Below, one piece after another: positions 44,137 through 52,165 of a stretch of DNA of 64,000 nt. Made by a program: the position numbers and the translations under genes. Source of the DNA: Marinobacter maroccanus (lineage in GTDB: Bacteria > Pseudomonadota > Gammaproteobacteria > Pseudomonadales > Oleiphilaceae); NCBI RefSeq assembly GCF_002933275.1, contig NZ_PSSX01000004.1:62001-126000 (forward strand). Direction: 5' to 3'. Positions within the stretch are counted from its first letter, which is position 1. Each line of letters opens with the position of its first letter. Under the pieces are notes generated by a model. It had not been told where the DNA came from, made no database searches, and saw only the letters and a list, made by a program, of their open reading frames with translations.

Positions 44137-45367
44137 CTGCATCCAGCAGCAGATTACGGGGCGTCAGCGCCCGGTCGCAGAACTGACCGAGTTTTACGCG
44201 ATAGCCTTGTTCTTCCAGGAAGATCGCGTAATCCAGCACCATCCAGAGTTCCAGCGGCCGCCGGAACAGGTGCCGGACCAGCTCATGGCGGCGGACCTGC
44301 GCCAGCCGACGCTCGCCAAACGCCAACCAGAAATCAAAGTCGACCGTTTCGGGTAGCTCCAGCTGCTTTTTCGCCGCCGCCCAATGACAGAAAGCCGGAA
44401 AGCCTTCGCTCAGCAGCCGCGCGGGATGAGAAGGCACCGGAAGATAGTCGTCACGCCCTCGCAGGGAACGCTGCAGACCATCAAACCCGAGCCGCCACTG
44501 GCTGATTCGTTGAGTCTGCTCGCGCACTCGCGCCGGCGCCGTTACCGTTTCCTGAACCGCCAGCCGCAAGTCATTTCGGCCCGGTTTCAGCACCTTCTGA
44601 TAGGCCGATGCCCGCCTGGAAATAGGCCGGTAAATGTCCTGATCGGTCAGGTGGTAGCAGCAAGGAGAAAAACTCAGCCTTGGCAATCCGGCCTCGCTGC
44701 CCCGTTTCAGCAGCTGCCGATGCAGATCGCCGCAGGCGTGGAGGGCAACGCCGTGGTAACTGTCAGGAAGCGCCAGATCGGAGGCCATGACATCCTGGCA
44801 GGCGATCGATACCCGATCCCCGAAGTGTCGGGCCAGTCGGTTTCCGTCATGCACCAGCTCCGGGTTCCACTCGAAACCCTGTATCTCACCGGAGCAGAGC
44901 GGCGCCAATGTCCGGGACAGATGGCCCTTGCCGCAACACCAGTCCAGGGCGGAATGCTCCAGTGGCGCCAGTGCGGCGGCAAAGGCACCCGACTGCAGTC
45001 GCTTCCGGCCGGGCATATCTGTGGCCCGGATTTCCGGCAGGGTGACCTTTGATACCTCCTCGGCTGACGGCAAAAGCTCCGGCAGTTGCACCATATCGGC
45101 ATAGCCTTCCAGGGACGGCAACCACCGGGATGCCCGGGCCGCCAGCTCCACCGGGGCGTCATCCAGATGCCGGCATTCGGCATCGGTAAGCTCCGCCAGC
45201 ATCGCGGTCAGTTCCGGATAACGTTTTGCCCAGGCCGGCTCCGGTGTCATGAACGGCGCGGGCTGCCAGAACTCCCGGTGCTGTACCAGCCAGTCGTTCA
45301 ACTGCTGCCATCGCTGGTAAAAAGATTCCGCGCCGTGGTGTAAACTCGCCGCCGGAGGTAACGTCAT
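44093..45367 (-). CDS. METTL25/RRNAD1-like methyltransferase (Methyltransf_32)
   Basis: A 424-residue protein with a class I SAM-binding motif LDWCCGKGHLSRTLAPL (about residues 142-158). The family-specific HACGDLHRQLLKRG and SFSPCCYHLTDQD suggest an RNA or protein methyltransferase of the Methyltransf_32 group. The ATG at 45367 is one possible start, with AAAGG eight bases upstream. It shares the bases CATG with the lasT start codon. A later ATG at 45250 would leave a 115-base gap instead. The substrate is unknown. Confidence 0.75.
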   Translation of the reverse strand: MTLPPAASLHHGAESFYQRWQQLNDWLVQHREFWQPAPFMTPEPAWAKRYPELTAMLAELTDAECRHLDDAPVELAARASRWLPSLEGYADMVQLPELLPSAEEVSKVTLPEIRATDMPGRKRLQSGAFAAALAPLEHSALDWCCGKGHLSRTLAPLCSGEIQGFEWNPELVHDGNRLARHFGDRVSIACQDVMASDLALPDSYHGVALHACGDLHRQLLKRGSEAGLPRLSFSPCCYHLTDQDIYRPISRRASAYQKVLKPGRNDLRLAVQETVTAPARVREQTQRISQWRLGFDGLQRSLRGRDDYLPVPSHPARLLSEGFPAFCHWAAAKKQLELPETVDFDFWLAFGERRLAQVRRHELVRHLFRRPLELWMVLDYAIFLEEQGYRVKLGQFCDRALTPRNLLLDAVRVSGTPPVQHSRP

Positions 45368-46088
45368 GCAACTGGCCTTTGTACTTGTTGAACCCAAGGT
45401 TCCGGAAAATGTCGGAGCGGCCGCCCGCGCCCTGTGCACCATGGGCTTCGGTGAGCTCTGGCTGGTCAATTCCGACCTGCACACCCGCCCGGAAGCCCAC
45501 TGGCTGGCCCACGGCAGCGACCACATCCTGGACAATGCGCGCATTTTCCCCGATCTGGCAGCGGTAAGAAACTCCGTAGACCTGCTGATGGGCACCTCCG
45601 CCAAGACGCGGCATCAGCGCCAGGATTGGCACACACCCTCAGGCTTGCGGGAAGTATTGGCTACTAAGGGCTCATCCGTGGCCACGGCCGCCCTGGTATT
45701 CGGGCGTGAAGACCGGGGCTTATCGAACGATGAACTTGCGTTGTGCGATCTGCTGACGGGCATTCCCATGAAGGTCGCTTACCCCTCTCTGAATCTCGCC
45801 CAGTCCGTAATGCTCTACGCCTGGGAAATGTCGGGGCTTGCAGAAGCGATGGATAACCAGCCTGAGCCTACCGACGAAAATCGTCTTGGCGCCCTCCGCG
45901 GTCGGCTCGAAACCTTGCTGCCGGGACTGGATACACCGCCTGAGGGAAAGCTGTCCCAGTGGGTTTTTGAGCGACTGCCGTTGTTGTCTGATCGGGATAT
46001 CGGGTTTGTTCATACGCTTTGCTCGAACATTGAGCGCACGGTTTACTCTCAGGCGCGCTCAGCTTCTGAGAAAGAGCCGGACGGATAA
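45366..46088 (+). CDS. lasT: TrmH/SpoU-family RNA 2'-O-methyltransferase, LasT/YjtD-like
   Basis: A 240-residue SPOUT methyltransferase. The three SPOUT motifs are visible: N-terminal ENVGAAARALCTMGF (motif 1), ALVFGREDRGLSNDELALCD (motif 2) and AYPSLNLAQSVMLYAWE (motif 3). By eye it matches E. coli LasT (WLAHGSDHILDNARIFPDL region, C-terminal extension) better than TrmJ. The target RNA is not established. GGAGG lies seven bases before the ATG. The final codons and stop lie inside the left arm of a cruciform repeat. Confidence 0.85.
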   Translation: MQLAFVLVEPKVPENVGAAARALCTMGFGELWLVNSDLHTRPEAHWLAHGSDHILDNARIFPDLAAVRNSVDLLMGTSAKTRHQRQDWHTPSGLREVLATKGSSVATAALVFGREDRGLSNDELALCDLLTGIPMKVAYPSLNLAQSVMLYAWEMSGLAEAMDNQPEPTDENRLGALRGRLETLLPGLDTPPEGKLSQWVFERLPLLSDRDIGFVHTLCSNIERTVYSQARSASEKEPDG

Positions 46089-46181
46089 GCCCTCCCGGGA
46101 TACGCTGTGAATACCTCCCTGTACGCTCGACGAAAACATCCATGTTTTCGACGATCCCGGGAAGGCTTATCCGTCCGGCTC
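46074..46181 (+). repeat. Cruciform repeat, copy 3, overlapping the end of lasT
   Basis: A 28-bp inverted repeat with one mismatch (46074-46101 with 46154-46181) encloses TACGCT, a short hairpin TAC-CTCCCT-GTA (46112-46123) and a strong hairpin CGAAAACA-TCCA-TGTTTTCG (46131-46150), extendable to ten of eleven pairs. The left arm contains the last four codons and the TAA of lasT. The copy separates the convergent lasT and dadA genes. Confidence 0.88.
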
Positions 46182-46213
46182 CCGGGCCTTTTACGCGCTC
46201 CTAGCTATAGAAA

Positions 46214-47485
46214 CTATTCCTGAAATCTTCCCGGGCGGAAGGCGTCCAGGCAAAGGATGGGATCCTCGCCATCGATCACCTGGGCAATGAGGTCTGCACT
46301 GCCGGCGGACAGGGTCCAGCCGAAGGTGCCGTGGCCGGTGTTGAGGTAAAGATTCTCACGGGGGCCTCGCCCGATAATAGCCGGGCCATCGGGGGTCATG
46401 GGGCGAAAGCCGGTCCAGGTTTCTGCGGCGTCGAGGTCGGCACAGCCGGGGAAACGGGACTCGACGGATTTCCGGATCGTCGCCAGCCTCGCCTCCGGAA
46501 TATCCCGATTGAAATCCGCCAGCTCGACGAAACCCGTAGCCCGTAGTCTGTTCCCCAGACGGGTGGAAACCACTTTGTAGTTGTCGTCGTGAATGGTCGA
46601 TGCCGGACCGCGTTCAGGGTCTTTCATCGGGACCGTCAGGCTGTAGCCTTTCACCGGATAAATAGGCAGCTCCAGACCCATAGGCTGCACCAGATGGTTG
46701 GACCAGCATCCGGCGCTGATTACGAAGGCATCAGCTTCGAGCGTTTCCATCGTGCCTTCGCCGGTTCTGAGCGAAATGGCACTGACCTTGTGGTCATCAG
46801 CAATCAGCTTTTCCGCTTCCACGTTGTAGCGGACCACCACACCTTTTGCCTCGCAGGCTTTCGCCAGCTCCCGGGAGAACTGATGACAATCCCCGGTGCC
46901 GTCGGTGTCGTAGCTCAGGGCACCGTAGAGCGGGCCGTTGCCGACCATACCGGGTTCGGCCTCGCGCACCTGTTCCGGAGTGAGCAAACGGGAAGGGATG
47001 CCCAGCTCGTTCAGCAACTCATGGGTAACCCGGTAGCCTTCCAGTGCCTCCGGGGTGCTGGCCAGGTGCAGCAGGCCCTGATGGTCTCCGTCGAAGGCAA
47101 GATCAAGCTCCTTTTCCAGAGCCAGAAACCGTTCCCGACTGTGGATGCCCAGGCGCAACATGGCCCGGCGATTCAGTCCGAACAGGCCCGGCGACCAGGC
47201 GTAACGGAGGGTGGCGAACATGAATTTCAGCGTTTCCACGGACGGCGGAAACCGCAGTTTCAAAGGGCCGTCCTGCTTGAGGATCCAGGGTATCGCCTTG
47301 AACACCATCGAGGGATCGGCCCAGGGGTAGACCACGCCATAGGATCGCTGGGCCGCGTTGGCCTTGCTGGTCTCGTTGCCGGCCAGTGAATGGCGCTCCA
47401 GCACAGTCACCTGGTGGCCCCTGCGATTCAGCTCGTAGGCCGTGGTCATTCCCACTACGCCGCCACCGACTACAACAATGTGCAT
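46214..47485 (-). CDS. dadA: D-amino acid dehydrogenase
   Basis: A membrane-associated FAD enzyme that oxidises D-alanine and other D-amino acids and feeds electrons to the respiratory chain. The 423-residue protein starts with the dinucleotide-binding VVVGGGVVGMTTAYELNRRGH. Also visible are SKANAAQRSYGVVYPWADP and the C-terminal FAD segment GFRPMTPDGPAIIG with NTGHGTFGWTLSAGSADL. GGAGG five bases before 47485 fixes the start. No alanine racemase gene (dadX) is adjacent. It lies 17 bases downstream of... the ppk2-like gene on the same strand, so co-transcription is likely. Confidence 0.9.
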   Translation of the reverse strand: MHIVVVGGGVVGMTTAYELNRRGHQVTVLERHSLAGNETSKANAAQRSYGVVYPWADPSMVFKAIPWILKQDGPLKLRFPPSVETLKFMFATLRYAWSPGLFGLNRRAMLRLGIHSRERFLALEKELDLAFDGDHQGLLHLASTPEALEGYRVTHELLNELGIPSRLLTPEQVREAEPGMVGNGPLYGALSYDTDGTGDCHQFSRELAKACEAKGVVVRYNVEAEKLIADDHKVSAISLRTGEGTMETLEADAFVISAGCWSNHLVQPMGLELPIYPVKGYSLTVPMKDPERGPASTIHDDNYKVVSTRLGNRLRATGFVELADFNRDIPEARLATIRKSVESRFPGCADLDAAETWTGFRPMTPDGPAIIGRGPRENLYLNTGHGTFGWTLSAGSADLIAQVIDGEDPILCLDAFRPGRFQE

Positions 47486-47502
47486 GCATTCCTCCACTGC
47501 GT

Positions 47503-48336
47503 TTATTTCACACCATTCTTTGCCAACAGGCGTCGGTATTCTTTCAACACGTTTTCATCTTCTTTCGGGTAGTCCGGCGCCAGTTGCTTCAGCTGTTCCG
47601 CCAGTATCGCCGCAACAATGGCACGGGCCTGAGGTTTCCGGTCACCCGGCACGATGAACCAGGGCGCATCTTCTGTATGAGTCGCGGCCAGGGCCTCCTC
47701 TGCGAAAGACTCGTACTGGCGGCGTTTCTCCCAGCCATCGATGTCAGATTTGTCGAACTTCCAGCGTTTCCGGGGTTTGTCCAGGCGTTTCAGGAGGCGC
47801 TGACGGTGTTCATCTTCCGAAAGGTTGAGCCAGATCTTGATGACCGTGGTGCCCTCTTCCACGAGATGATGCTCGAAGTTCCGGATGGAGCGGTAACGGT
47901 TCTCCCAGTTATAGCTGTCGGGCTCATGGACCGGCCATACCCGCTCGGCAATCACCGCCTCATGATGGCTGCGATTGAATGCAACCATCTCGCCAAAGCC
48001 AGGCAGAAAGGACGTGACCCGCCAGAGAAAATCATGGCGGGTTTCGGCACCCTTCGGCCGGCTGAACGACCAGGCATGGAAACCGGCGGGGTCCGCAAAG
48101 GTCGCCAGGGTTCGGATCAGGCTGTCCTTGCCGCTGGTATCCGGGCCGTGGGTGACCAGCAAAACCGCCCTGGCCTGATTGGCCCAGAGCCGGCGCTGGT
48201 ATTCACCGATCTGTTCCAGGCTGGCCTCAAGACCGGGCAGCTTCGCTTCATCGCTGTCCAGTAATGTCGGGTAATCCCGGAACCGAGGCTTTCCGGGGTC
48301 GAAAAGGAACGAACTGGCAAACGCCGACAGCTTCAT
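47503..48336 (-). CDS. ppk2: PPK2-family polyphosphate kinase, atypical P-loop
   Basis: A 277-residue P-loop kinase that transfers phosphate between polyphosphate and nucleotides. HDFLWRVTSFLPGFGEMVAFNRSHHE (the Walker B region, seen as FLWRV and FNRSHHE) and the lid KRWKFDKSDIDGWEKR are typical of PPK2, class III by style. The Walker A reads GPDTSGKDSLI where the family usually has GxDxxGKDGxI. That difference may alter activity. GGAG precedes the ATG at 48336. The pst and Na/Pi genes in the window show phosphate metabolism is well represented, but no direct link is visible. Confidence 0.82.
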   Translation of the reverse strand: MKLSAFASSFLFDPGKPRFRDYPTLLDSDEAKLPGLEASLEQIGEYQRRLWANQARAVLLVTHGPDTSGKDSLIRTLATFADPAGFHAWSFSRPKGAETRHDFLWRVTSFLPGFGEMVAFNRSHHEAVIAERVWPVHEPDSYNWENRYRSIRNFEHHLVEEGTTVIKIWLNLSEDEHRQRLLKRLDKPRKRWKFDKSDIDGWEKRRQYESFAEEALAATHTEDAPWFIVPGDRKPQARAIVAAILAEQLKQLAPDYPKEDENVLKEYRRLLAKNGVK

Positions 48337-48465
48337 CAAGGTGCTCCGTGCAACTCCCTATGGAGGTAATACAGGTCAACAATCGCACAAGCTGGTAAAC
48401 TTGCGAGAACGAATTCACAGAATAGCAGCCTGGACGCAGGTTGCGATGGAGTGTAGTACCCGGCA

Positions 48466-49275
48466 ATGAGTAAAAAACGTCGCGAGATTCCCGTATTCGA
48501 TCACCCGATCATTGAAACCCACTGTCACCTGGATTACCTCAAGGACCGCCCGTTGGAGGAAACCCTTGAGCAGACACAAGGGGTCAATATCGAGAAGGTG
48601 ATCACCATTGCGGTGTCCCCGGACAACCTTGCCAGGGTACGCGAACTCAGCCAGGTAGCACCCTGGGTGTATGGTACCCAGGGCATCCATCCCCACGATG
48701 CCGAAAGCTATTCCGACGACGTGGAAGCAGAAATCCGAGCCCACGCACGGGATGAGAAGATCGTTGCCGTGGGCGAAATTGGTCTGGACTACTTTTACGA
48801 CAACGCCGACCGGGACGTGCAGCGCGAGGTATTCCGGCGTCAATTGCAGATTGCCTGTGACACGGATCGGCCCGTGGTTATCCATAGCCGTGAAGCGGAC
48901 GAGGACACCATTGCCATCCTGGGTGAGTTTGAGGATACCCTCAAACGCCGGGGCGTGATCCACAGCTTCACGTCCGGCCCGGGGCTTGCCCGATATGCTC
49001 TGGATCAGGGCTGGTGCCTGGGTTTCAACGGCATCACCACGTTCAACAAGGCCGAGAATGTACGGGATATCGTGCGTATGGCGCCGATTGAGCAGATTCT
49101 GCTGGAAACCGACTCACCCTTCCTGACCCCGGTACCCTACCGCGGGAAGGAAAACGCACCGTTTTACCTGCCCTTTGTCGCCGAGAAAATTGCGGAGGTG
49201 AAAGAGCTGCCTCTGGAAGAGGTGATTGGTAAGACGTATCAGAACAGCCTGAGGACGTTTTTCCCCGGCGAATGA
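48466..49275 (+). CDS. TatD-family metal-dependent DNase/hydrolase
   Basis: A 269-residue TIM-barrel amidohydrolase. The metal ligands are present: ETHCHLD (HxH, about residues 17-23), GEIGLDYFYD (E, about 105), VIHSREAD (H), GVIHSFTSG (H) and LLETDSPFL (D). The family includes 3'-5' exonucleases TatD, YcfH and YjjV. This one is closest in style to TatD/YcfH, without certainty. The stop codon overlaps the start of the HD-GYP gene (ATGA), so the two are translationally coupled. Confidence 0.87.
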   Translation: MSKKRREIPVFDHPIIETHCHLDYLKDRPLEETLEQTQGVNIEKVITIAVSPDNLARVRELSQVAPWVYGTQGIHPHDAESYSDDVEAEIRAHARDEKIVAVGEIGLDYFYDNADRDVQREVFRRQLQIACDTDRPVVIHSREADEDTIAILGEFEDTLKRRGVIHSFTSGPGLARYALDQGWCLGFNGITTFNKAENVRDIVRMAPIEQILLETDSPFLTPVPYRGKENAPFYLPFVAEKIAEVKELPLEEVIGKTYQNSLRTFFPGE

Positions 49276-50480
49276 TCAAACGCGTCCCCATCTCCGCACT
49301 CAAGGTCGGCATGTACATAACCGACCTGAACAACGACTGGATTCCCCACAACACCCAGCGCAAGCGGGGTGTGATCAAAAAAGAGGAAACCATAGAGAAA
49401 ATCCGCCGTATGGGGGTGGAATTCGTTTACATCGATGCCTCGAAAGGCCTTGATACCCAGGATGCCGAAACCGCCGCGGAAGTGGATCGCCGGAACGAGT
49501 CGGCCCTGCAACAGGCGGGGGAACTGACGCCGGGCCTGCGGCCCCATGTTCCGCTCGATGAAGAAATGGTGATTGCCCAGCAGGTTCACAGTCAGGCTCA
49601 GGGGCTGGTGGGCGAATTCATGAATCACGCCAAGGTTGGCGGTGCCATTGATGTGGCCCCCATCCATCAGCTGGCGGACGAACTGCAGCATTCCGTGCTC
49701 CGGAATGCCAACGCCCTGAGCTGTCTGGGACGAATCCGGGAGAAAGACAATTATCTGCTGGAACACTCGGTCAACCTGAGTGTGCTTATGTCCCTGTTCG
49801 GCAATTACCGGGGTCTGTCTTCCGATGTCCTGCACCAGACCATCGTGGGCGCCCTGCTCCACGACCTGGGCAAGATCCTCACACCCGATGAGATCCTGCA
49901 CAAACCCGGTCGCCTGACCGCCGAAGAGTTCGAAGTGATGAAGCTCCACGCCCGTCACTCACGGGACATTCTTGCCACCACCGAGGGCATTGGTGAGCTC
50001 ACTGTCATTACGGCGGCGCAACATCATGAGCGCCTGGACGGCACGGGCTACCCGGAAGGCCTGAAGGGCGACGAGATCTCGGAATACGGTCGCATGGTCG
50101 CGATCAGCGATGTCTACGACGCCATCACGGCAGACCGGGTCTACCATAAGGGCATGACGCCGACACAGGGCCTGAAAAAGCTTCTGGAATGGAGCGGCAG
50201 CCATCTTGATCCGGTTCTGGTCAAACAGTTTATCCGCTGCCTGGGCCTTTATCCGGTGGGCTCTCTGGTTCTGCTGGAAAGCGGTCGTCTTGGCGTGGTG
50301 GTCGAGGCCAACGAAAGTGATCAAAGACTGCCAACCGTGCGGGTGATGTACCATACCAAATTCCGCATGCCTATCACGGTGGATACCATTGATCTCGCCA
50401 AGCCGGGCACTCAGGACCGGATTCTTCGTGCCGTGGATCCTGAAACCTACAAGATCGATGTCCGGAAATTCCTGCTCTGA
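49272..50480 (+). CDS. HD-GYP domain c-di-GMP phosphodiesterase
   Basis: A 402-residue cytoplasmic protein. An N-terminal DUF3391 domain (about residues 1-130) precedes an HD-GYP domain (about 150-345). All catalytic motifs are intact: EHSVNLSV, LLHDLGKI (about 195), MKLHARHSRDIL and HHERLDGTGYPEGLKGDEI (about 251-269). It should hydrolyse c-di-GMP to GMP or pGpG. Four more c-di-GMP or signal-output genes follow within 12 kb. Coupling to the TatD gene is by a 4-base overlap. Confidence 0.92.
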   Translation: MIKRVPISALKVGMYITDLNNDWIPHNTQRKRGVIKKEETIEKIRRMGVEFVYIDASKGLDTQDAETAAEVDRRNESALQQAGELTPGLRPHVPLDEEMVIAQQVHSQAQGLVGEFMNHAKVGGAIDVAPIHQLADELQHSVLRNANALSCLGRIREKDNYLLEHSVNLSVLMSLFGNYRGLSSDVLHQTIVGALLHDLGKILTPDEILHKPGRLTAEEFEVMKLHARHSRDILATTEGIGELTVITAAQHHERLDGTGYPEGLKGDEISEYGRMVAISDVYDAITADRVYHKGMTPTQGLKKLLEWSGSHLDPVLVKQFIRCLGLYPVGSLVLLESGRLGVVVEANESDQRLPTVRVMYHTKFRMPITVDTIDLAKPGTQDRILRAVDPETYKIDVRKFLL

Positions 50481-50548
50481 CCACAAATAGCATCCCTCGG
50501 GTACTCTGCTAAGCTCAAAGGGACTTATTCCAGATCGATAGCTCGCAC

Positions 50549-52165
50549 ATGATCGCAACGCTTTTTCAGGTTCTCGGCGGCCTTGCCCTGTTTCTTCTGG
50601 CCATGGAAATGATGACCGACGGATTGAAGAGTGCGGCAGGGCATCATTTGCGCCATATGCTGGGCCACTGGACCAAGACCCCCTTGCGCGGCCTGGCGGC
50701 CGGGTTTCTCATCACCGGAATTGTTCAGCACTCGGGCGCGGTGACCGTCGCCACCATCGGTTTTGTAAACGCCGGTCTGTTAACCCTGGCACAGTCCCTG
50801 GGTGTTATTTTCGGCTCCAATATCGGCACCACCATGACCGGCTGGCTGGTGAGCCTGGTCGGTTTTGGCTTCAAGATCGAAGCCTTGGCTTTACCGCTTC
50901 TGGCTACGGGTGTCGGCGTAAAGATGATCAGCCGAAATCCGAGAAACCGGTCTCTGGGCCAGGCACTGGCAGGATTTGCCCTGTTTTTTCTGGGTCTTTC
51001 AATCCTGAAATCGTCTCTGGAAACGCTGGCGGGTGGCCTCGACAGCAACGTTTTGATGGATTCCGGCTACGGGCTGCCCACGTTCGTTCTGATCGGCTTT
51101 CTGGCGACCGTTCTGACTCAGTCCTCCAGCGCTTCACTGGCAATCGTACTGACCGCAGCCGCAGGCGGACTGATACCACTAAACAGTGCGGCAGCAGCGG
51201 TCATCGGCGCGAACCTCGGCTCGACATCAACAGCCGCTCTGTCTGCCCTCAAAGCAACCGCCAACGCCCGCCGGCTGGCCATCGGCCACATCCTGTTCAA
51301 CGCGGTCACGGGTCTTATTGCCCTGCTCGTTCTGCCCATTATGCTCTGGGTGGTGGCATTGCTTGCAGACTGGCTGACACTTGATGCCAACGTCGCGGTA
51401 TCCCTGGCCCTTTTCCATACCCTGTTCAATGTCCTCGGGGCATTCATCATGCTGCCCTTCATACCACAATTCGCACGGTTTCTCGGGCGGCTGTTTCGCA
51501 GTAAGGAAGAAGACAACGCCGAACCCAGGTTCCTGGATAACACTCTGGTAACCACCCCGGAACTGGCCATCGGCGCTGTGGATCAGGAAATGAAACGGCT
51601 GATCGGACTCACTCGGGGACTTTTAAGGGTGTGCCTCGACCGCGAAGATCTTCAGCCAACCCAGATTCGCCCCAAATCCGAGGCCTGTCGCAACCTCAAT
51701 GATGCAATCACCGATTACATTTCGAAGCTGCGCGCCGAAAAGATGCACCCGACCACAGTAGATGCCCTCACCGAGACCATACGAACCTGTCGTTACCTGA
51801 CCGAGGCGCAAGGGTTGGCGCCTGCCCTACTGCAGTTGCATGAAGCAAGAAGGCTTGGCCAACTGGCTCCGCTTGCCCAACAAATGGATGAATACACGGA
51901 GCAGTTACGGACTCTTCTGGAGGCTGGCGAACCCGCGCCTACCACCTTTGCCGATACTGAAAAAACGTACCATATGCTCAAGTCGCGTATGCTCGCGATG
52001 ATCGTGAGAGGTGAGTTTTCGGCCATCGCCGGGGAGCGCACCCTTGATACGCTGAGCTCTGTGCGCAGATTATTGGACCAGTGGCAAAAATCGCTAGCCT
52101 GGCAGCCAGCAACCGAGCTGCTCAATGGGGATGTTCACGCAAAAGGCTCAGCGAACCGGACATAG
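50549..52165 (+). CDS. Na+/phosphate cotransporter family protein with PhoU-like tail
   Basis: A 538-residue protein with two Na/Pi-cotransporter repeats in the membrane part (about residues 1-310) and a helical cytoplasmic C-terminal region (about 330-530) of PhoU-like character. The second repeat keeps the motif LTQSSSAS (about 190). The first has VQHSGAV in place of the usual QSSSA or QSSGA. No clear ribosome site precedes the ATG at 50549. It converges with the GGDEF receptor gene, and the two coding regions overlap by 31 bases at their 3' ends. Phosphate transport is likely but not certain. Confidence 0.83.
   Translation: MIATLFQVLGGLALFLLAMEMMTDGLKSAAGHHLRHMLGHWTKTPLRGLAAGFLITGIVQHSGAVTVATIGFVNAGLLTLAQSLGVIFGSNIGTTMTGWLVSLVGFGFKIEALALPLLATGVGVKMISRNPRNRSLGQALAGFALFFLGLSILKSSLETLAGGLDSNVLMDSGYGLPTFVLIGFLATVLTQSSSASLAIVLTAAAGGLIPLNSAAAAVIGANLGSTSTAALSALKATANARRLAIGHILFNAVTGLIALLVLPIMLWVVALLADWLTLDANVAVSLALFHTLFNVLGAFIMLPFIPQFARFLGRLFRSKEEDNAEPRFLDNTLVTTPELAIGAVDQEMKRLIGLTRGLLRVCLDREDLQPTQIRPKSEACRNLNDAITDYISKLRAEKMHPTTVDALTETIRTCRYLTEAQGLAPALLQLHEARRLGQLAPLAQQMDEYTEQLRTLLEAGEPAPTTFADTEKTYHMLKSRMLAMIVRGEFSAIAGERTLDTLSSVRRLLDQWQKSLAWQPATELLNGDVHAKGSANRT

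Noticed and set aside
45366-46088. Naming the SPOUT methyltransferase trmJ
   Set aside because: Residue patterns such as WLAHGSDHILDNARIFPDL and the C-terminal region match E. coli LasT/YjtD better than TrmJ as I recall them. The RNA target is therefore left open.
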